From: an uncultured Pseudomonadota bacterium
GTDB lineage: Bacteria > Pseudomonadota > Gammaproteobacteria > Methylococcales > Methylomonadaceae
Length of the DNA: 64,000 bases
Assembly (NCBI GenBank): GCA_903918375.1
Contig: CAIXED010000021.1
Location: forward strand, 29,851-93,850
Reading direction: 5' to 3'
Each line of letters opens with the position of its first letter. The stretch's first letter is position 1. The notes under the pieces were generated by a model that worked only from the letters and a program-made list of their open reading frames with translations, did not search any database and was not told the origin of the DNA. A program made the position numbers and the translations under genes. Positions 1-9,361 of this stretch are shown here, one piece after another.

Positions 1-116
1 ATTAGATGTCCATCACCATGATTCATCATGTTGGTGTGGTCTTGAAACTCTTTTGCAGAAACGGGGGTAATAGACAGGGTGCCGATTAGTGCGGCTAAGG
101 CTAGTTTTTTGTCCAT
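1..116 (-). CDS. Exported small protein, N-terminal part only (cut by window edge)
   Basis: The readable part is a start codon after a GAGGAA ribosome-binding site, a Lys-Lys-Leu signal peptide ending near Val-Ser-Ala, and then a mature N-terminus rich in His, Met and Asp (FQDHTNMMNHGDGH). The His/Met richness suggests a metal-binding periplasmic protein, but only 38 codons are visible and I do not recognise the family. It lies downstream of the 224-817 gene on the same strand, with a hairpin between them, so the two may be related in function. Confidence 0.6.
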   Translation of the reverse strand, partial: MDKKLALAALIGTLSITPVSAKEFQDHTNMMNHGDGHL

Positions 117-182
117 TAGGGAGTTTCCTCAGTATCGGAAGTGTTAAAAAATAGTCAGATGGCAGGATGTTGTAGAATTAAG

Positions 183-215
183 AAGCTCTGTTAATCCTTA
201 AGATTAACAGAGCTT
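183..215 (-). terminator. 14-bp hairpin between two minus-strand genes
   Basis: AAGCTCTGTTAATC and its exact reverse complement are separated by five bases. It lies just past the stop of the 224-817 gene. The flank in the direction of transcription has only a short, interrupted T run, so it may be a weak terminator or an RNA-stabilising 3' hairpin. Confidence 0.55.
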
Positions 216-223
216 GGTATTGC

Positions 224-817
224 TTATAGTTCTTTGGCTTTGCCAATTAACTCGTCAACTTTACGTTTAAATCCTGCATTTGACAGATAGACGATGTATA
301 GAACACCGAATAGCAATAGAGCATACAAGGCTAAACCGCTTTTGCTAGTTTGTTGGCCTTTGCCAGCTTGGAAGCTCATGTGAGCATCTAATCTTTCGCC
401 GCTATCTTGTAATAAAGTAATGTGAATCAAATATTTACCAACTTCAGAAACGCCTTCAGGTAAATTTAAAATCACAGTACCTGATTTATGTTTTTCAGCA
501 GCTTGGAAGAAAACACGTTTGCCTTCTGGCTCTTTGGTTACTTCGAATTCGATTGCTCGGTTGCGATATCTTTGATCTTGGTAGTCAAATACCAATTGAA
601 TTAATGTGTTGGTGTCTGGGAGATTGCCGCAGAACTCTTCGGCTGGGTAAGCCTTTGGTTGGTAAGCAGTGTAATGAATCCAATGATCTTTTTCTAATTC
701 AAACTTACATTGGTCGGTGTCGGTACCAGCAGCACCACCATGCGCCCATAAAGCAGATGAAAAAATCAAGCCCAGTAGAGCAAGAAACCCTTTTCTAAAA
801 ATATGCGCTTTTTTCAT
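224..817 (-). CDS. Periplasmic protein with C-terminal membrane anchor, unknown family
   Basis: This 197-residue protein starts with a signal peptide (LGLIFSSALWAHG, about residues 1-26). The mature chain begins His-Gly-Gly, has two Cys (near 37 and 63) and a predicted beta-rich body. One hydrophobic helix near residues 163-181 (LALYALLLFGVLYIVYL) is followed by a basic cytoplasmic tail. The layout of exported domain plus C-terminal anchor resembles copper-associated PmoD-like proteins of methane and ammonia oxidisers, but I cannot confirm their metal-site residues. The start is supported by GGGAAGG upstream of ATG. The downstream partial gene encodes a His/Met-rich exported protein, so a metal-handling pair is possible. 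Confidence 0.7.
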   Translation of the reverse strand: MKKAHIFRKGFLALLGLIFSSALWAHGGAAGTDTDQCKFELEKDHWIHYTAYQPKAYPAEEFCGNLPDTNTLIQLVFDYQDQRYRNRAIEFEVTKEPEGKRVFFQAAEKHKSGTVILNLPEGVSEVGKYLIHITLLQDSGERLDAHMSFQAGKGQQTSKSGLALYALLLFGVLYIVYLSNAGFKRKVDELIGKAKEL

Positions 818-1002
818 AGAACCTTCCCGTTGATAGTTGCTTAATTCTTATTATTATCATGCGGTTAAGCATGAATATTGTTTGACCAATCGGCTAGTGA
901 AAACCAATTGAGTACTTCAATGTCTAACTCTAGCACATCACCCTTGTCAAATAAAGGCAATACTGTGGCTAGGGTTAAGCACTTACCACGATTTAATTTT
1001 TT

Positions 1003-1032
1003 TTGGTCTAAAAATAAGACTATCTTTATAAT
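1003..1032 (+). promoter_or_regulatory. Likely sigma-70 promoter of pgi
   Basis: A perfect TATAAT at 1027-1032 has a weak TTGGTC 18 bases upstream, in the AT-rich gap before pgi. This leaves a leader of roughly 65 bases. Confidence 0.5.
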
Positions 1033-1105
1033 GGTGTAAGACTTTCCTGCAGCATGACATTAGTTTCAGATATCTGAAGACATCATCCGCTATAACTAAA
1101 ATAAT

Positions 1106-2746
1106 ATGACCAAATTAATCAACTCCCCCGAATGGAATGCCGTAAAGCAACATCACAAGGAAATTGCTGGAAAATTTTGCATGAAGGAGGCGTTCAAGAA
1201 CGATCCGCAGCGCTTTGATAAGTTTTCGGTCACTTACGGTGATTTGTTATTCGACTTTTCTAAAAATCAAATAACTGAAGAAACTTTACCTTTGTTGATT
1301 GAGCTTGCTAAACGGGCTGATCTTAGTGAAAAAACCGAGGCAATGTTTACCGGTTCTATCATTAACACGACCGAAAAACGTGCTGTACTGCATACTGCTT
1401 TGCGTAATCGTAGCAATAAACCTGTGTATTTCCGTGGCGAAGATGTCATGCCAGAAATCAACAAGGTTTTGGCAAGAATGCGCGTGTTTACTGAGCAAGT
1501 GCGCTCTGGTGAATGGAAAGGCTTTACTGGCAAAGCGATTACCGATGTGGTTAATATCGGGATTGGCGGTTCGGATCTAGGGCCAAAAATGGTTGATACC
1601 GCGTTGGCTTCTTACGGCATGGATAGTTTGAAAACCCATTTTGTTTCCAATGTTGATGAAACCGATATTGTCGAAACTTTACGTCACCTTAATCCTGAAA
1701 CGACCTTGTTTTTGATTTCATCGAAAACATTCGTTACCCAAGAAACCATGACCAACGCCCATTCGGCTCGAAATTGGTTTTTGAAGGTTGCCAAAGACCC
1801 CGCACAAATTTCCAAACACTTTATTGCCATTTCCACTAATGTCGAAAAAGTTCAAGAATTTGGCATCGATCCTGCCAATATGTTCGAGTTTTGGGATTGG
1901 GTTGGTGGTCGCTATTCTTTATGGTCGGTGATTGGTTTATCGATTGCCTTGTATATCGGCATGGATAACTTCGAGGAATTGCTAGAAGGTGCTTATGCTG
2001 CTGATGAGCATTTTCGTAGCGCACCGTTCGAACAAAACATCCCGGTTATCATGGGCTTGTTAGGGATTTGGTATAACAACTTTTTTGAAGCTGAAACCTA
2101 TGCAATTTTGCCTTACGCCCAGTCGCTGAAATATTTTGCTGATTACTTCCAACAAGGTGATATGGAAAGTAACGGTAAAAGTGCGACGATTGATGGCGAT
2201 AAGGTCGATTACAACACTGGGCCTATTATCTGGGGTCAGCCCGGCACTAATGGTCAACATGCATTTTTCCAATTAATTCACCAAGGTACCAAATTAGTGC
2301 CGAGTGACTTTTTGGCCGCCGCACAAAGTCATTATGATTTGCCTGAGCATCACGATATTTTAATCTCCAACTTCTTAGCGCAAGCCGAAGCGTTAATGCG
2401 TGGTAAAACGGAAGAAGAAGTAAGACGCGATTTAAGTCACGAACCGAATTTGGATGATGCTTATATTGTTTCAAAAATATTTGAAGGCAATAAGCCCTCA
2501 AATTCTTTCTTATTCAAGAAATTAACCCCTAGAACTTTAGGTAAGTTAATCGCCTTTTACGAACACAAAATTTTCGTCCAAGGTGTGATTTGGAATATCA
2601 ATTCTTTCGACCAAATGGGCGTTGAATTAGGCAAAGTTTTAGCAAGAGCAATTCTGCCAGAGCTAAAAAATGATGAAGTGATTGATAGCCATGATTGCTC
2701 TACCAATGGCTTGATTAACGCTTACAAACGCTTGCGTAATAAATAA
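1106..2746 (+). CDS. pgi: Glucose-6-phosphate isomerase
   Basis: This enzyme interconverts glucose-6-phosphate and fructose-6-phosphate in the cytoplasm, linking glycolysis/gluconeogenesis with the pentose phosphate and storage pathways. At 546 residues it is family length. The sugar-phosphate loop GIGGSDLGP is near residue 152. The PGI signatures [14 protein letters not shown] (near 265) and [19 protein letters not shown] (near 376) are intact, as is the catalytic Glu region [11 protein letters not shown]. It stands alone, with its own promoter and a strong terminator. In a methylotroph using the ribulose monophosphate cycle it would work on the fructose-6-phosphate node, but that context is inferred. 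Confidence 0.98.
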   Translation: MTKLINSPEWNAVKQHHKEIAGKFCMKEAFKNDPQRFDKFSVTYGDLLFDFSKNQITEETLPLLIELAKRADLSEKTEAMFTGSIINTTEKRAVLHTALRNRSNKPVYFRGEDVMPEINKVLARMRVFTEQVRSGEWKGFTGKAITDVVNIGIGGSDLGPKMVDTALASYGMDSLKTHFVSNVDETDIVETLRHLNPETTLFLISSKTFVTQETMTNAHSARNWFLKVAKDPAQISKHFIAISTNVEKVQEFGIDPANMFEFWDWVGGRYSLWSVIGLSIALYIGMDNFEELLEGAYAADEHFRSAPFEQNIPVIMGLLGIWYNNFFEAETYAILPYAQSLKYFADYFQQGDMESNGKSATIDGDKVDYNTGPIIWGQPGTNGQHAFFQLIHQGTKLVPSDFLAAAQSHYDLPEHHDILISNFLAQAEALMRGKTEEEVRRDLSHEPNLDDAYIVSKIFEGNKPSNSFLFKKLTPRTLGKLIAFYEHKIFVQGVIWNINSFDQMGVELGKVLARAILPELKNDEVIDSHDCSTNGLINAYKRLRNK

Positions 2747-2753
2747 GGATTGG

Positions 2754-2788
2754 ATGCCTTTGCTGGTTAAATCAGCAAGGGCATTTTT
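2754..2788 (+). terminator. Rho-independent terminator of pgi
   Basis: A 12-bp stem (ATGCCTTTGCTG / CAGCAAGGGCAT, one G-T pair) with a 7-base loop is followed by TTTTTAT. It ends against the 3' end of the convergent tadA gene. Confidence 0.85.
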
Positions 2789-3236
2789 ATCGACGTTTAG
2801 CTTTAAAAAAATCCGTCAACAAGCTGGAACAATCCGCTTCTAAAATCCCGCCCTGCCATTCAATATGGTGATTTAAAAAGGCTGCATCGCTCAGTTCTAA
2901 TGCATTACAAACCGCGCCACGTTTAGGATCAAATGCGCCAAATACCAAGCGTTTAATGCGGCTATGAGCAATAGCGCCCATGCACATCACGCAAGGTTCC
3001 AGCGTTACATACAGTGTGCAATCAATCAGACGATAATTATTTAATGCCTGCCCTGCTTTTCTGATTGCCTGAATTTCGGCATGAGCAGTGGGGTCGTGGT
3101 TTTGAATCGGTTGATTCCAGCCTTCTGCCAGGCAGCGGTTTTCATAAACCACCAACGCCCCGACGGGGACTTCGCCCTGTTGTTCTGCACGCTGCGCCAA
3201 GCGAATTGCATAGCGCATCCACTCTTGGTCGTTCAT
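2787..3236 (-). CDS. tadA: tRNA-specific adenosine deaminase
   Basis: TadA deaminates the wobble adenosine of tRNA-Arg(ACG) to inosine. The 149-residue protein has the zinc-dependent cytidine deaminase fold: HAE at 52-54 supplies a zinc ligand and the catalytic Glu, and PCVMC (Cys82, Cys85) supplies the other ligands. Its start overlaps the stop of the upstream tsaC-like gene by one base (TAATG), so translation is probably coupled. Both genes act in tRNA modification. Confidence 0.96.
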   Translation of the reverse strand: MNDQEWMRYAIRLAQRAEQQGEVPVGALVVYENRCLAEGWNQPIQNHDPTAHAEIQAIRKAGQALNNYRLIDCTLYVTLEPCVMCMGAIAHSRIKRLVFGAFDPKRGAVCNALELSDAAFLNHHIEWQGGILEADCSSLLTDFFKAKRR

Positions 3237-4210
3237 TAAACCGTGGCTTTCTCAAGTCTATCGTTAACAGCCGCCCATGCTTCGTTATTGGGGGGTTGTT
3301 CAATCAAAATACTGTCTAATGCCAAATTGTCTAATTCGCGCATTGCACTATAAAGCGCGGCTTCGTAATGTTCAGCTTGGTCTGGTAATTGCAGAATGTT
3401 CAGGCAAGGCAGGTTGGCGATTTCGGTGCTAAATGCCAGTACGCCAATTTGTTTACCTTCAGCGCATAGTTCATCAATCATGCTGATTAAGGTTTCAGCA
3501 GGACAAAGCAGCGCCATGGTATTGGGAGCGTAATGGACAGCCATCATGCCGGGGGCGCGAATTTTGGTTTGCGAAGATAAGCCAATATCCGTTTTTAATA
3601 CCGCTTTTAATTGGCTACGAGTAATTCGTCCGGGTCTAAGAATAGTCGGTTGACCATCGCTTAAATCAATAATCGTTGATTCCACGCCAACTGAGCAAGC
3701 GCCGCCATCGAGAATACAAGCCACGCTGTCATTTAATTCTTCCGCCACATGCTCCGCGAGAGTTGGGCTGATGCGGCCAAAACGATTGGCTGATGGCGCA
3801 GCTACACCGCCACCGAAAGCTTGTAGCAGTTGCAGTGCCACAGGATTAGCTGGTACGCGTAAACCCACCGTATTTTGACCACCGGTTACCGCTAACGGCA
3901 CACAGGCTTTTTTATTCAAAATAATCGTTAACGGCCCCGGCCAAAACGCTTTTGCTAACTGTAATGCCGATTCAGGCACCTCTTCAGTCCAATCGCTAAG
4001 TTGTGCAGCGCTGGCAATGTGGACAATCAAAGGATGATCCGCTGGCCGACCTTTAGCGGCAAAAATTTTACCGACTGCTTCAGGATTGGAAGCATCAGCA
4101 CCTAGGCCATAAACAGTTTCAGTAGGAAAAGCGACCAATTCACCTTGATGCAGTAAATCAGCGGCTTGTTGAATTGATTGAGGGGTAACGGTTGTCGGTG
4201 TCAAAGCCAA
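3236..4210 (-). CDS. Threonylcarbamoyl-AMP synthase, long Sua5 type
   Basis: It makes threonylcarbamoyl-AMP from threonine, bicarbonate and ATP for the t6A modification of ANN-decoding tRNAs. The YrdC domain occupies about residues 10-195, with the substrate motif KGRPADHPL near 53. A C-terminal Sua5 domain follows (about 205-320), giving 324 residues, so this is the Sua5/YwlC form rather than the short TsaC form. It is the first gene of a two-gene operon with tadA. Confidence 0.95.
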   Translation of the reverse strand: MALTPTTVTPQSIQQAADLLHQGELVAFPTETVYGLGADASNPEAVGKIFAAKGRPADHPLIVHIASAAQLSDWTEEVPESALQLAKAFWPGPLTIILNKKACVPLAVTGGQNTVGLRVPANPVALQLLQAFGGGVAAPSANRFGRISPTLAEHVAEELNDSVACILDGGACSVGVESTIIDLSDGQPTILRPGRITRSQLKAVLKTDIGLSSQTKIRAPGMMAVHYAPNTMALLCPAETLISMIDELCAEGKQIGVLAFSTEIANLPCLNILQLPDQAEHYEAALYSAMRELDNLALDSILIEQPPNNEAWAAVNDRLEKATV

Positions 4211-4255
4211 ACCAAAGAGCTAAGCGAAAAGGACTTGTGCCAAATTAACACAAGG

Positions 4256-4283
4256 CTAAAACAGCCGGCGATTAAGCCGGCTG
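4256..4283 (-). terminator. Terminator of the cysD...cysN operon
   Basis: CAGCCGGC and GCCGGCTG pair around a six-base loop, followed on the minus strand by TTTTAG. It lies just past the cysN stop. Confidence 0.8.
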
Positions 4284-4290
4284 GTTGGGA

Positions 4291-5916
4291 TTAGTGAATA
4301 ATGCCCGCTTGTTTTAACGCAGCGTGAATGCTATCAACATCGTGCTCGTCGCTATTAAAACTTAGGTCGTTGACAGTCACCGCATCGGTCAAGCTCAAAC
4401 CAATTAAGCCCGCGTTTTTAATCGCTGCTGCTAATGCATCGTTGCCTTGTTCCAGAATGGTGGTGGCGTGGCCAGTATCAAACAATTTACGTTCTAATTG
4501 GTAAGCCAATTGTTTGGCATTGTTACCGGTTAAGCCAATGATGCTCGCAGATTGTCCAAAACGGGTGGCGCGTTCTTCCGCAGAAACCGCAGACCACTCT
4601 TCAGCATTGGCTTCGCCAGTAATCATGCCGGCGCCAACGGTGACATTGGTTAAGCGGTCGATGATGATGAATGAGCCGGTGGTTTTGTTGCGTTGGTAAG
4701 CATCGAATACCACAGGGGCATTAACCGCTACGGTGCAAGAGCCAATTTCATTCAGGTTTAAAGCGTTGGCATCGTGGTGTTCTAAGGTGTTCACATCAAT
4801 TCGATGATGAATCATTGATACCGAACCAGAAACGCTACGGGTGGCCAGTTTGATGACATATTGACGACCTGGCGTCATCGCTTGTTCGGTCATCCAAACT
4901 ATCGTGGCTTTAAATTTGTCAGCAATACTTGGCGTGTTTTGTTGTTGACCGATAATCACATCGCCACGGCTAATGTCGATTTCATCTTCCAAGGTCAAGG
5001 TCACGGCTTGCGCTGCAAAAGCTTGCTCTAAATCGCCATCAAACGTAACGATGGATTTGATTTTGCTGGATTTGCCGGATGGCAAAGCGGTAATAACATC
5101 GCCTTTATGAAACACGCCAGATGCCACAGTGCCGCAGAAACCACGGAAATCAAGGTTAGGGCGGTTGACGTACTGTACTGGAAAACGCGCATCGTTAAAG
5201 TTATGGTCGCTGGCAATTTCAATGCTGTTCAGCAAATCCATCATCGTTTTGCCAGTAAACCAAGGCATGTTGGCGCTAGGATTAACCACGTTGTCGCCGT
5301 CTAAAGCCGACATAGGAATAAAGTGAACGTCGTGTAAATCCAAGCTTTTAATGAAATCCAAGTAATCGGTTTTGATTTTATTGAAAGTGTCTTCGCTATA
5401 GCCGACCAAATCCATTTTGTTAATGGCAACAATAATGTGTTTCAAGCCTAGCAAAGAGGCAATAAAACTGTGACGTTTAGTTTGGGTTTGTACGCCATAG
5501 CGGGCATCAATCAAAATCACCGCTAAGTCACAAGTTGAAGCGCCGGTTGCCATGTTACGAGTGTATTGCTCGTGGCCTGGTGTGTCAGCGATGATGAATT
5601 TGCGAGTTGATGTTGAAAAATAACGGTAAGCGACATCGATAGTAATGCCCTGCTCGCGCTCAGCTTGTAAGCCGTCAACCAGCAAAGCCAAGTCGATTTT
5701 GCCAGCGCCAGTGGTGCCAGATTTGACGCTGTCAGCTTGCACTGCTGCTAGTTGGTCTTCATAAATCATTTTCGAGTCATGCAATAAGCGACCAATTAAA
5801 GTGCTTTTGCCATCATCGACATTGCCGCAAGTTAAAAACCGCAACAATTCTTTGCGTTCGTGTTGCGCTAAATACGCGTTGATGTCGGTACTGATTAAAT
5901 CGGATTGGTGTGACAT
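4291..5916 (-). CDS. cysN: Sulfate adenylyltransferase subunit 1 (GTPase) with a decayed APS-kinase-like tail
   Basis: CysN is the GTPase that drives the CysD ATP sulfurylase in assimilatory sulfate activation. The G1 loop [21 protein letters not shown] and NKMD are intact. I place the start at the ATG at 5916 (541 residues) because AGGA lies 7 bases upstream; the longer frame would need a TTG at 5952. E. coli CysN has about 475 residues. Here an extra tail from about residue 459 reads [10 protein letters not shown] then [10 protein letters not shown], resembling the start of APS kinase (CysC), but the P-loop GxxGxGKS is destroyed and the rest of the kinase is missing. This looks like the remnant of a CysN-CysC fusion. 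Two unrelated genes separate it from cysD. Confidence 0.96.
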   Translation of the reverse strand: MSHQSDLISTDINAYLAQHERKELLRFLTCGNVDDGKSTLIGRLLHDSKMIYEDQLAAVQADSVKSGTTGAGKIDLALLVDGLQAEREQGITIDVAYRYFSTSTRKFIIADTPGHEQYTRNMATGASTCDLAVILIDARYGVQTQTKRHSFIASLLGLKHIIVAINKMDLVGYSEDTFNKIKTDYLDFIKSLDLHDVHFIPMSALDGDNVVNPSANMPWFTGKTMMDLLNSIEIASDHNFNDARFPVQYVNRPNLDFRGFCGTVASGVFHKGDVITALPSGKSSKIKSIVTFDGDLEQAFAAQAVTLTLEDEIDISRGDVIIGQQQNTPSIADKFKATIVWMTEQAMTPGRQYVIKLATRSVSGSVSMIHHRIDVNTLEHHDANALNLNEIGSCTVAVNAPVVFDAYQRNKTTGSFIIIDRLTNVTVGAGMITGEANAEEWSAVSAEERATRFGQSASIIGLTGNNAKQLAYQLERKLFDTGHATTILEQGNDALAAAIKNAGLIGLSLTDAVTVNDLSFNSDEHDVDSIHAALKQAGIIH

Positions 5917-5948
5917 AGAGTTCCTAAAAATATTTGTCGAAATAGATT

Positions 5949-6470
5949 TCAACTAACTAATTGATGCGTTCTGGCCGTGTCTTCATTAAAAACTTTGATT
6001 GCATTTGGAGATAAATTCCAAAGTTTTGTGAGTAATTTAAGTGATGATTTAAGTTCGTCACTAATGGGGCGTAACCAATCATCTTTACTTGTTTTTATTA
6101 CTAGAATCAATTCAAAATGTATTTCTTCAATCGTTAGTTGTTTAAATTGTTCTGGAAGTTCATCAAAGCCAGATAAATGACGTTTTGAGTAATAGGATAT
6201 AAAAAGATGCAAGCTGTTGCTAAGTTTTGTATTTATCTCGCTAATATAGGTGTCAAAGGCTTCTTTATTGGTTGGCTTTGGGGATGATGTTTTTGCCTCT
6301 ATTATAGAAATATAGTTTTTATTGTTCTTTGACTTAAATAATAAAAACTCTGCTATAGCAATGCCGGAACTCTTGTTAAGCGTCAACAATGTAGAGCTAT
6401 TTTCGATACAAAAAACATGATCCTTTGTGAAAGGGCCAAATGACATACCTGATTCTTGAATAGTTATCAT
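5949..6470 (-). CDS. Small protein with E...ExK nuclease-like signature, partner of the ATPase
   Basis: I do not recognise the family of this 173-residue protein. Residues 36-62 read as two strands carrying Glu41 and then Glu58-Ala-Lys60 (AEFLLFK, then [10 protein letters not shown]). This spacing and context resemble the PD-(D/E)xK nuclease core, with the first acidic residue in a hydrophobic strand and ExK in the next. No signal peptide or membrane segment is seen. It starts 5 bases after the stop of the ATPase gene and ends about 32 bases before cysN, so the two foreign genes are one translational unit inside the cys operon. The region is visibly richer in A and T than cysD and cysN. The nuclease role is inferred. 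Confidence 0.75.
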   Translation of the reverse strand: MITIQESGMSFGPFTKDHVFCIENSSTLLTLNKSSGIAIAEFLLFKSKNNKNYISIIEAKTSSPKPTNKEAFDTYISEINTKLSNSLHLFISYYSKRHLSGFDELPEQFKQLTIEEIHFELILVIKTSKDDWLRPISDELKSSLKLLTKLWNLSPNAIKVFNEDTARTHQLVS

Positions 6471-6475
6471 GGCAA

Positions 6476-7549
6476 TCAGGTTGGCAAGTTAACTTCTTCT
6501 TTAAACAACCGAGTAGACTCGTCAATAATCGGGTTGTCAGGAAAATCGTGCAATAAGTCTGATTGTATCCAATCTTCATTTTCATAAGAGAGAACTGGTA
6601 TTGAAAGCTTTTGTTGTTGCGCGATTAAGAACAGTTTTTTGACAACGAAATAAGAGTGGCTGGCTATAAAGAATTGAATGCCTTGTTGAGCAAGTAAAGC
6701 AATAATATCTAAAAAATCAGAAATTGCTTTTGGGTGTAAATTTGACTCTGGTTCGTCTATAAAAATAATCGAACCTTGATCTAGTTGTCCATTACTTAGC
6801 AATGTATCGAGAATAGCAATTTTTTTTATGCCTTCAGCCGTTACACCTATTGAAAAGCGTTGTCTGCCTTTATTGAAGAACCAGCGTCTTGCTGTTTTAT
6901 CGTATTCAATTTTTCCGCCCACTAAGTTTTCTAAAAGTTGGCGAGATTTTTTGAAATCGTCAGAACCGAATCCTTTTGGTTTTTTTTCTCCTTCACTAAT
7001 AACAATACCTTTTTCTATCATATTATTAATGAATCCATCCGATTCGGTAATAGTTAATGCTTTTGCTAAATCAAAATAAGTATCATCAAATCCAAAAAGT
7101 AGGTCTCGCATTCTTGAGCTTAAAATGATTTGATGTATTGATAGAACTTCTTTGGCAGGTAAGAATATAGAATTACTTTTTAGAGGGGGGACTGTGTTGT
7201 CTACTGAGGTAATCGCTCTTACAGTATCTCTTCCGAAAGAATAGCCAAACCGGTTGTTGCCAAAATTTAAATTAACAGATAATACATTGTCATTTTGTTT
7301 GTTAACCAAGTCACCAACTTTTTCAGATTGAAAAGTCCAAAATAGTTTTCTAATTAAAATGTCGGAAATTTGTTCTGGATTATCTCCTCGTTTGTAATCC
7401 TCTAATGTTCGTACAGCACTATATAAAGCTTTTAGTAGAAATGATTTTCCGCAGCCATTATTGCCAATCACTAAGTTAATGGGTCCCAAATTTTGCCAAT
7501 CAATTTCGGCAAGCGGGCCAAAGTTTTTGAGCTGGACATTGTTAATCAT
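6476..7549 (-). CDS. AAA/ABC-type ATPase (AAA_15/21, OLD/RecF-like) of a putative defence pair
   Basis: This is a 357-residue single-domain ATPase of the ABC/SMC type. Walker A is GNNGCGKS (29-36). A signature-like segment (TAEGIKKIAIL) precedes Walker B IIFIDEPESNLHP (Asp265, Glu266), and the H-loop is ASHS (His298). The opening NNVQLKNFGPL is typical of RecF/OLD-like proteins found in Septu, Gabija, retron-associated and other defence systems. No TOPRIM domain follows, so any effector would be the adjacent ExK protein. It begins 20 bases after the cysD stop and therefore shares that operon. Base composition is more AT-rich than its neighbours, which suggests horizontal acquisition. Confidence 0.85.
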   Translation of the reverse strand: MINNVQLKNFGPLAEIDWQNLGPINLVIGNNGCGKSFLLKALYSAVRTLEDYKRGDNPEQISDILIRKLFWTFQSEKVGDLVNKQNDNVLSVNLNFGNNRFGYSFGRDTVRAITSVDNTVPPLKSNSIFLPAKEVLSIHQIILSSRMRDLLFGFDDTYFDLAKALTITESDGFINNMIEKGIVISEGEKKPKGFGSDDFKKSRQLLENLVGGKIEYDKTARRWFFNKGRQRFSIGVTAEGIKKIAILDTLLSNGQLDQGSIIFIDEPESNLHPKAISDFLDIIALLAQQGIQFFIASHSYFVVKKLFLIAQQQKLSIPVLSYENEDWIQSDLLHDFPDNPIIDESTRLFKEEVNLPT

Positions 7550-7569
7550 TTTGTGTGTTCGATTAAAAT

Positions 7570-8478
7570 TTAAAAATAACCTTCACGTTTTTTCTGTTCC
7601 ATAGAACCGGCTTGGTCGTGGTCGATCAAGCGGCCTTGGCGTTCAGAGGTGGTGGTTAACAACATTTCCTGAATAATCTCAGGTAATGTGGTTGCAGTCG
7701 ATTCCACTGCGCCAGTCAACGGATAGCAACCCAAAGTACGGAAACGCACCATTTTCATTTCAACTTTTTCATCAGGGCCAATTGGCATACGGTCGTCATC
7801 AACCATAATCAACATGCCATCACGATCAACCACTGGGCGTTCTTTAGCGAAATACAGCGGCACGATAGGGATGTTTTCCAAATGGATGTATTGCCAAATA
7901 TCTAGTTCAGTCCAATTGGATAGCGGGAAAACACGGATGCTTTCGCCTTTATCAATTTTGCCGTTGTAGACATTCCATAATTCAGGGCGTTGGTTTTTAG
8001 GGTCCCAGCGGTGATTTTTATCGCGGAATGAATAAACCCGTTCTTTGGCACGTGATTTTTCCTCATCACGACGTGCGCCACCAAAAGCAGCGTCAAATTG
8101 ATATTTGTTCAATGCCTGTTTAAGCGCATCGGTTTTCATCACGTCAGTGTGTTTTTTACTGCCATGAGTAAAAGGGCCGATATTTTGTTCTACACCTTCG
8201 GGGTTCATGTGAACCAATAAATCCCAACCGAGTTCTTTTGCCATTTTGTCGCGAAATTCAATCATTTCTTTGAATTTCCAGTTAGTATCAACGTGTAGCA
8301 ATGGAAATGGCGGTTTGCCAGGGAAAAACGCTTTGCGGGTTAGATGCAGCATCACAGCTGAGTCTTTACCAATAGAATAAAGCATCACTGGCTTCTCAAA
8401 TTCTGCCGCAACTTCGCGAATGATGTGGATGCTTTCAGCTTCAAGCTGTTTAAGATGGGTTAATTTATAATCGGTCAT
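7570..8478 (-). CDS. cysD: Sulfate adenylyltransferase subunit 2
   Basis: CysD is the ATP-pyrophosphatase-fold subunit that makes adenosine 5'-phosphosulfate from ATP and sulfate. The PP-loop reads [11 protein letters not shown], and downstream family motifs such as [15 protein letters not shown] and [15 protein letters not shown] are intact. Starting at MTDYKLTHL gives 302 residues, the same as the E. coli protein; an upstream ATG would add 8 residues without a clear ribosome-binding site. It is the promoter-proximal gene of the operon cysD - ATPase - ExK protein - cysN. Confidence 0.97.
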   Translation of the reverse strand: MTDYKLTHLKQLEAESIHIIREVAAEFEKPVMLYSIGKDSAVMLHLTRKAFFPGKPPFPLLHVDTNWKFKEMIEFRDKMAKELGWDLLVHMNPEGVEQNIGPFTHGSKKHTDVMKTDALKQALNKYQFDAAFGGARRDEEKSRAKERVYSFRDKNHRWDPKNQRPELWNVYNGKIDKGESIRVFPLSNWTELDIWQYIHLENIPIVPLYFAKERPVVDRDGMLIMVDDDRMPIGPDEKVEMKMVRFRTLGCYPLTGAVESTATTLPEIIQEMLLTTTSERQGRLIDHDQAGSMEQKKREGYF

Positions 8479-8568
8479 CAAATATCCGAGGCGCTCAGCC
8501 ATGTTTGCAATGAAGTGTAATCGCGCTATTTTAAAGCTAAACCCCCATCTACGCTATCAACAAAGCTT

Positions 8569-9009
8569 ATGAAACAACTACACGGCCTCGAAAAACTCAG
8601 GCAAAAACATGCCGGTACTATTAATGCAGCTAAATTAGTTGAAATTTTGACCGACGATTTACGCCATTGTGAATGCACCATTTATGGTTGTATTGGCGAT
8701 GATGAGCAAATTGTCTTGGCAAAATTAAGCTTGCTACCGGAAACTCTGAATTATGAAATGTTCGATCAGCGTTTGGATTTAAATGTTGAGGGTAAAATCT
8801 TGCGTAATGATTGTGTGCCTTTAACTTATTGTTTTAAAGGCGAATTGTTTGGCATGACTGGCCGTTGTTCGATTATTGCCAGAGTTTGTGGCGTCGATTT
8901 GTATATGTGCAATAACTATTCAGAACAGATTGGCGATACGGTTAGGCAACGCTTTTCGCTAAGTATTCCTGCTTTACTTAAACGTATAAGCGCATTTGAT
9001 AATGCTTGA
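8569..9009 (+). CDS. Cys-rich conserved-looking protein of unknown function
   Basis: This 146-residue soluble protein is divergent from cysD. I do not recognise it. It carries nine or so cysteines, including a CECTIYGC cluster near residues 34-41 and later single Cys in GRCSIIARVCGVDLYMC. Codon usage resembles the flanking housekeeping genes and the reading frame is clean. The Cys pattern might bind metal or reflect redox activity, and the position beside sulfate activation is suggestive only. Confidence 0.6.
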   Translation: MKQLHGLEKLRQKHAGTINAAKLVEILTDDLRHCECTIYGCIGDDEQIVLAKLSLLPETLNYEMFDQRLDLNVEGKILRNDCVPLTYCFKGELFGMTGRCSIIARVCGVDLYMCNNYSEQIGDTVRQRFSLSIPALLKRISAFDNA

Positions 9010-9135
9010 TGTGTGTTAATGACAGCTGTTTTTAGCCTAGCCGCCCACACAAAAATTCTTACCCTCGTGATTGATGGCGAATGGTTTGTCACTCGTTTTA
9101 AGCAAACCTTTATGATTAGTATTTGATGCCCTTGT

Positions 9136-9164
9136 TTGCATCTGAAATCTACTTTGTTTACAAT
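9136..9164 (+). promoter_or_regulatory. Promoter of tRNA-Val
   Basis: TTGCAT and TACAAT are separated by exactly 17 bases, and the -10 box ends 14 bases before the mature tRNA start. Confidence 0.75.
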
Positions 9165-9178
9165 GGCCGGCTGGAATC

Positions 9179-9254
9179 GGGTGCTTAGCTCAGCTGGGAG
9201 AGCATCGCCCTTACAAGGCGAGGGTCGGGGGTTCGAACCCCTCAGCACCCACCA
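9179..9254 (+). tRNA. tRNA-Val (anticodon TAC)
   Basis: This is a full cloverleaf of 76 bases with encoded CCA. The acceptor arm is GGGTGCT/AGCACCC. The anticodon loop CTTACAA carries TAC at 9212-9214. The T arm is GGGGG TTCGAAC CCCTC. It decodes GUA and, with wobble modification, other Val codons. Confidence 0.98.
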
Positions 9255-9361
9255 GATTCCAATATCAAATTTCAATTTTTTGTAATCTAACTTTAATTTA
9301 AGTTGATTACGCCATCCAAATGCTAACCAGTACCCTGCCTCTTTTGTTCGGTCTGCCATTG

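Noticed and set aside
224..817. Naming this gene pmoD
   Set aside because: The topology is similar, but the Met/Cys copper motif of PmoD cannot be seen and no pmo genes are in the window.
8916..9359. Minus-strand open frame of 147 codons over the tRNA-Val region
   Set aside because: It runs antisense through a perfect tRNA gene and the end of another gene, and its protein has no plausible domain (it reads the complement of the tRNA as codons).
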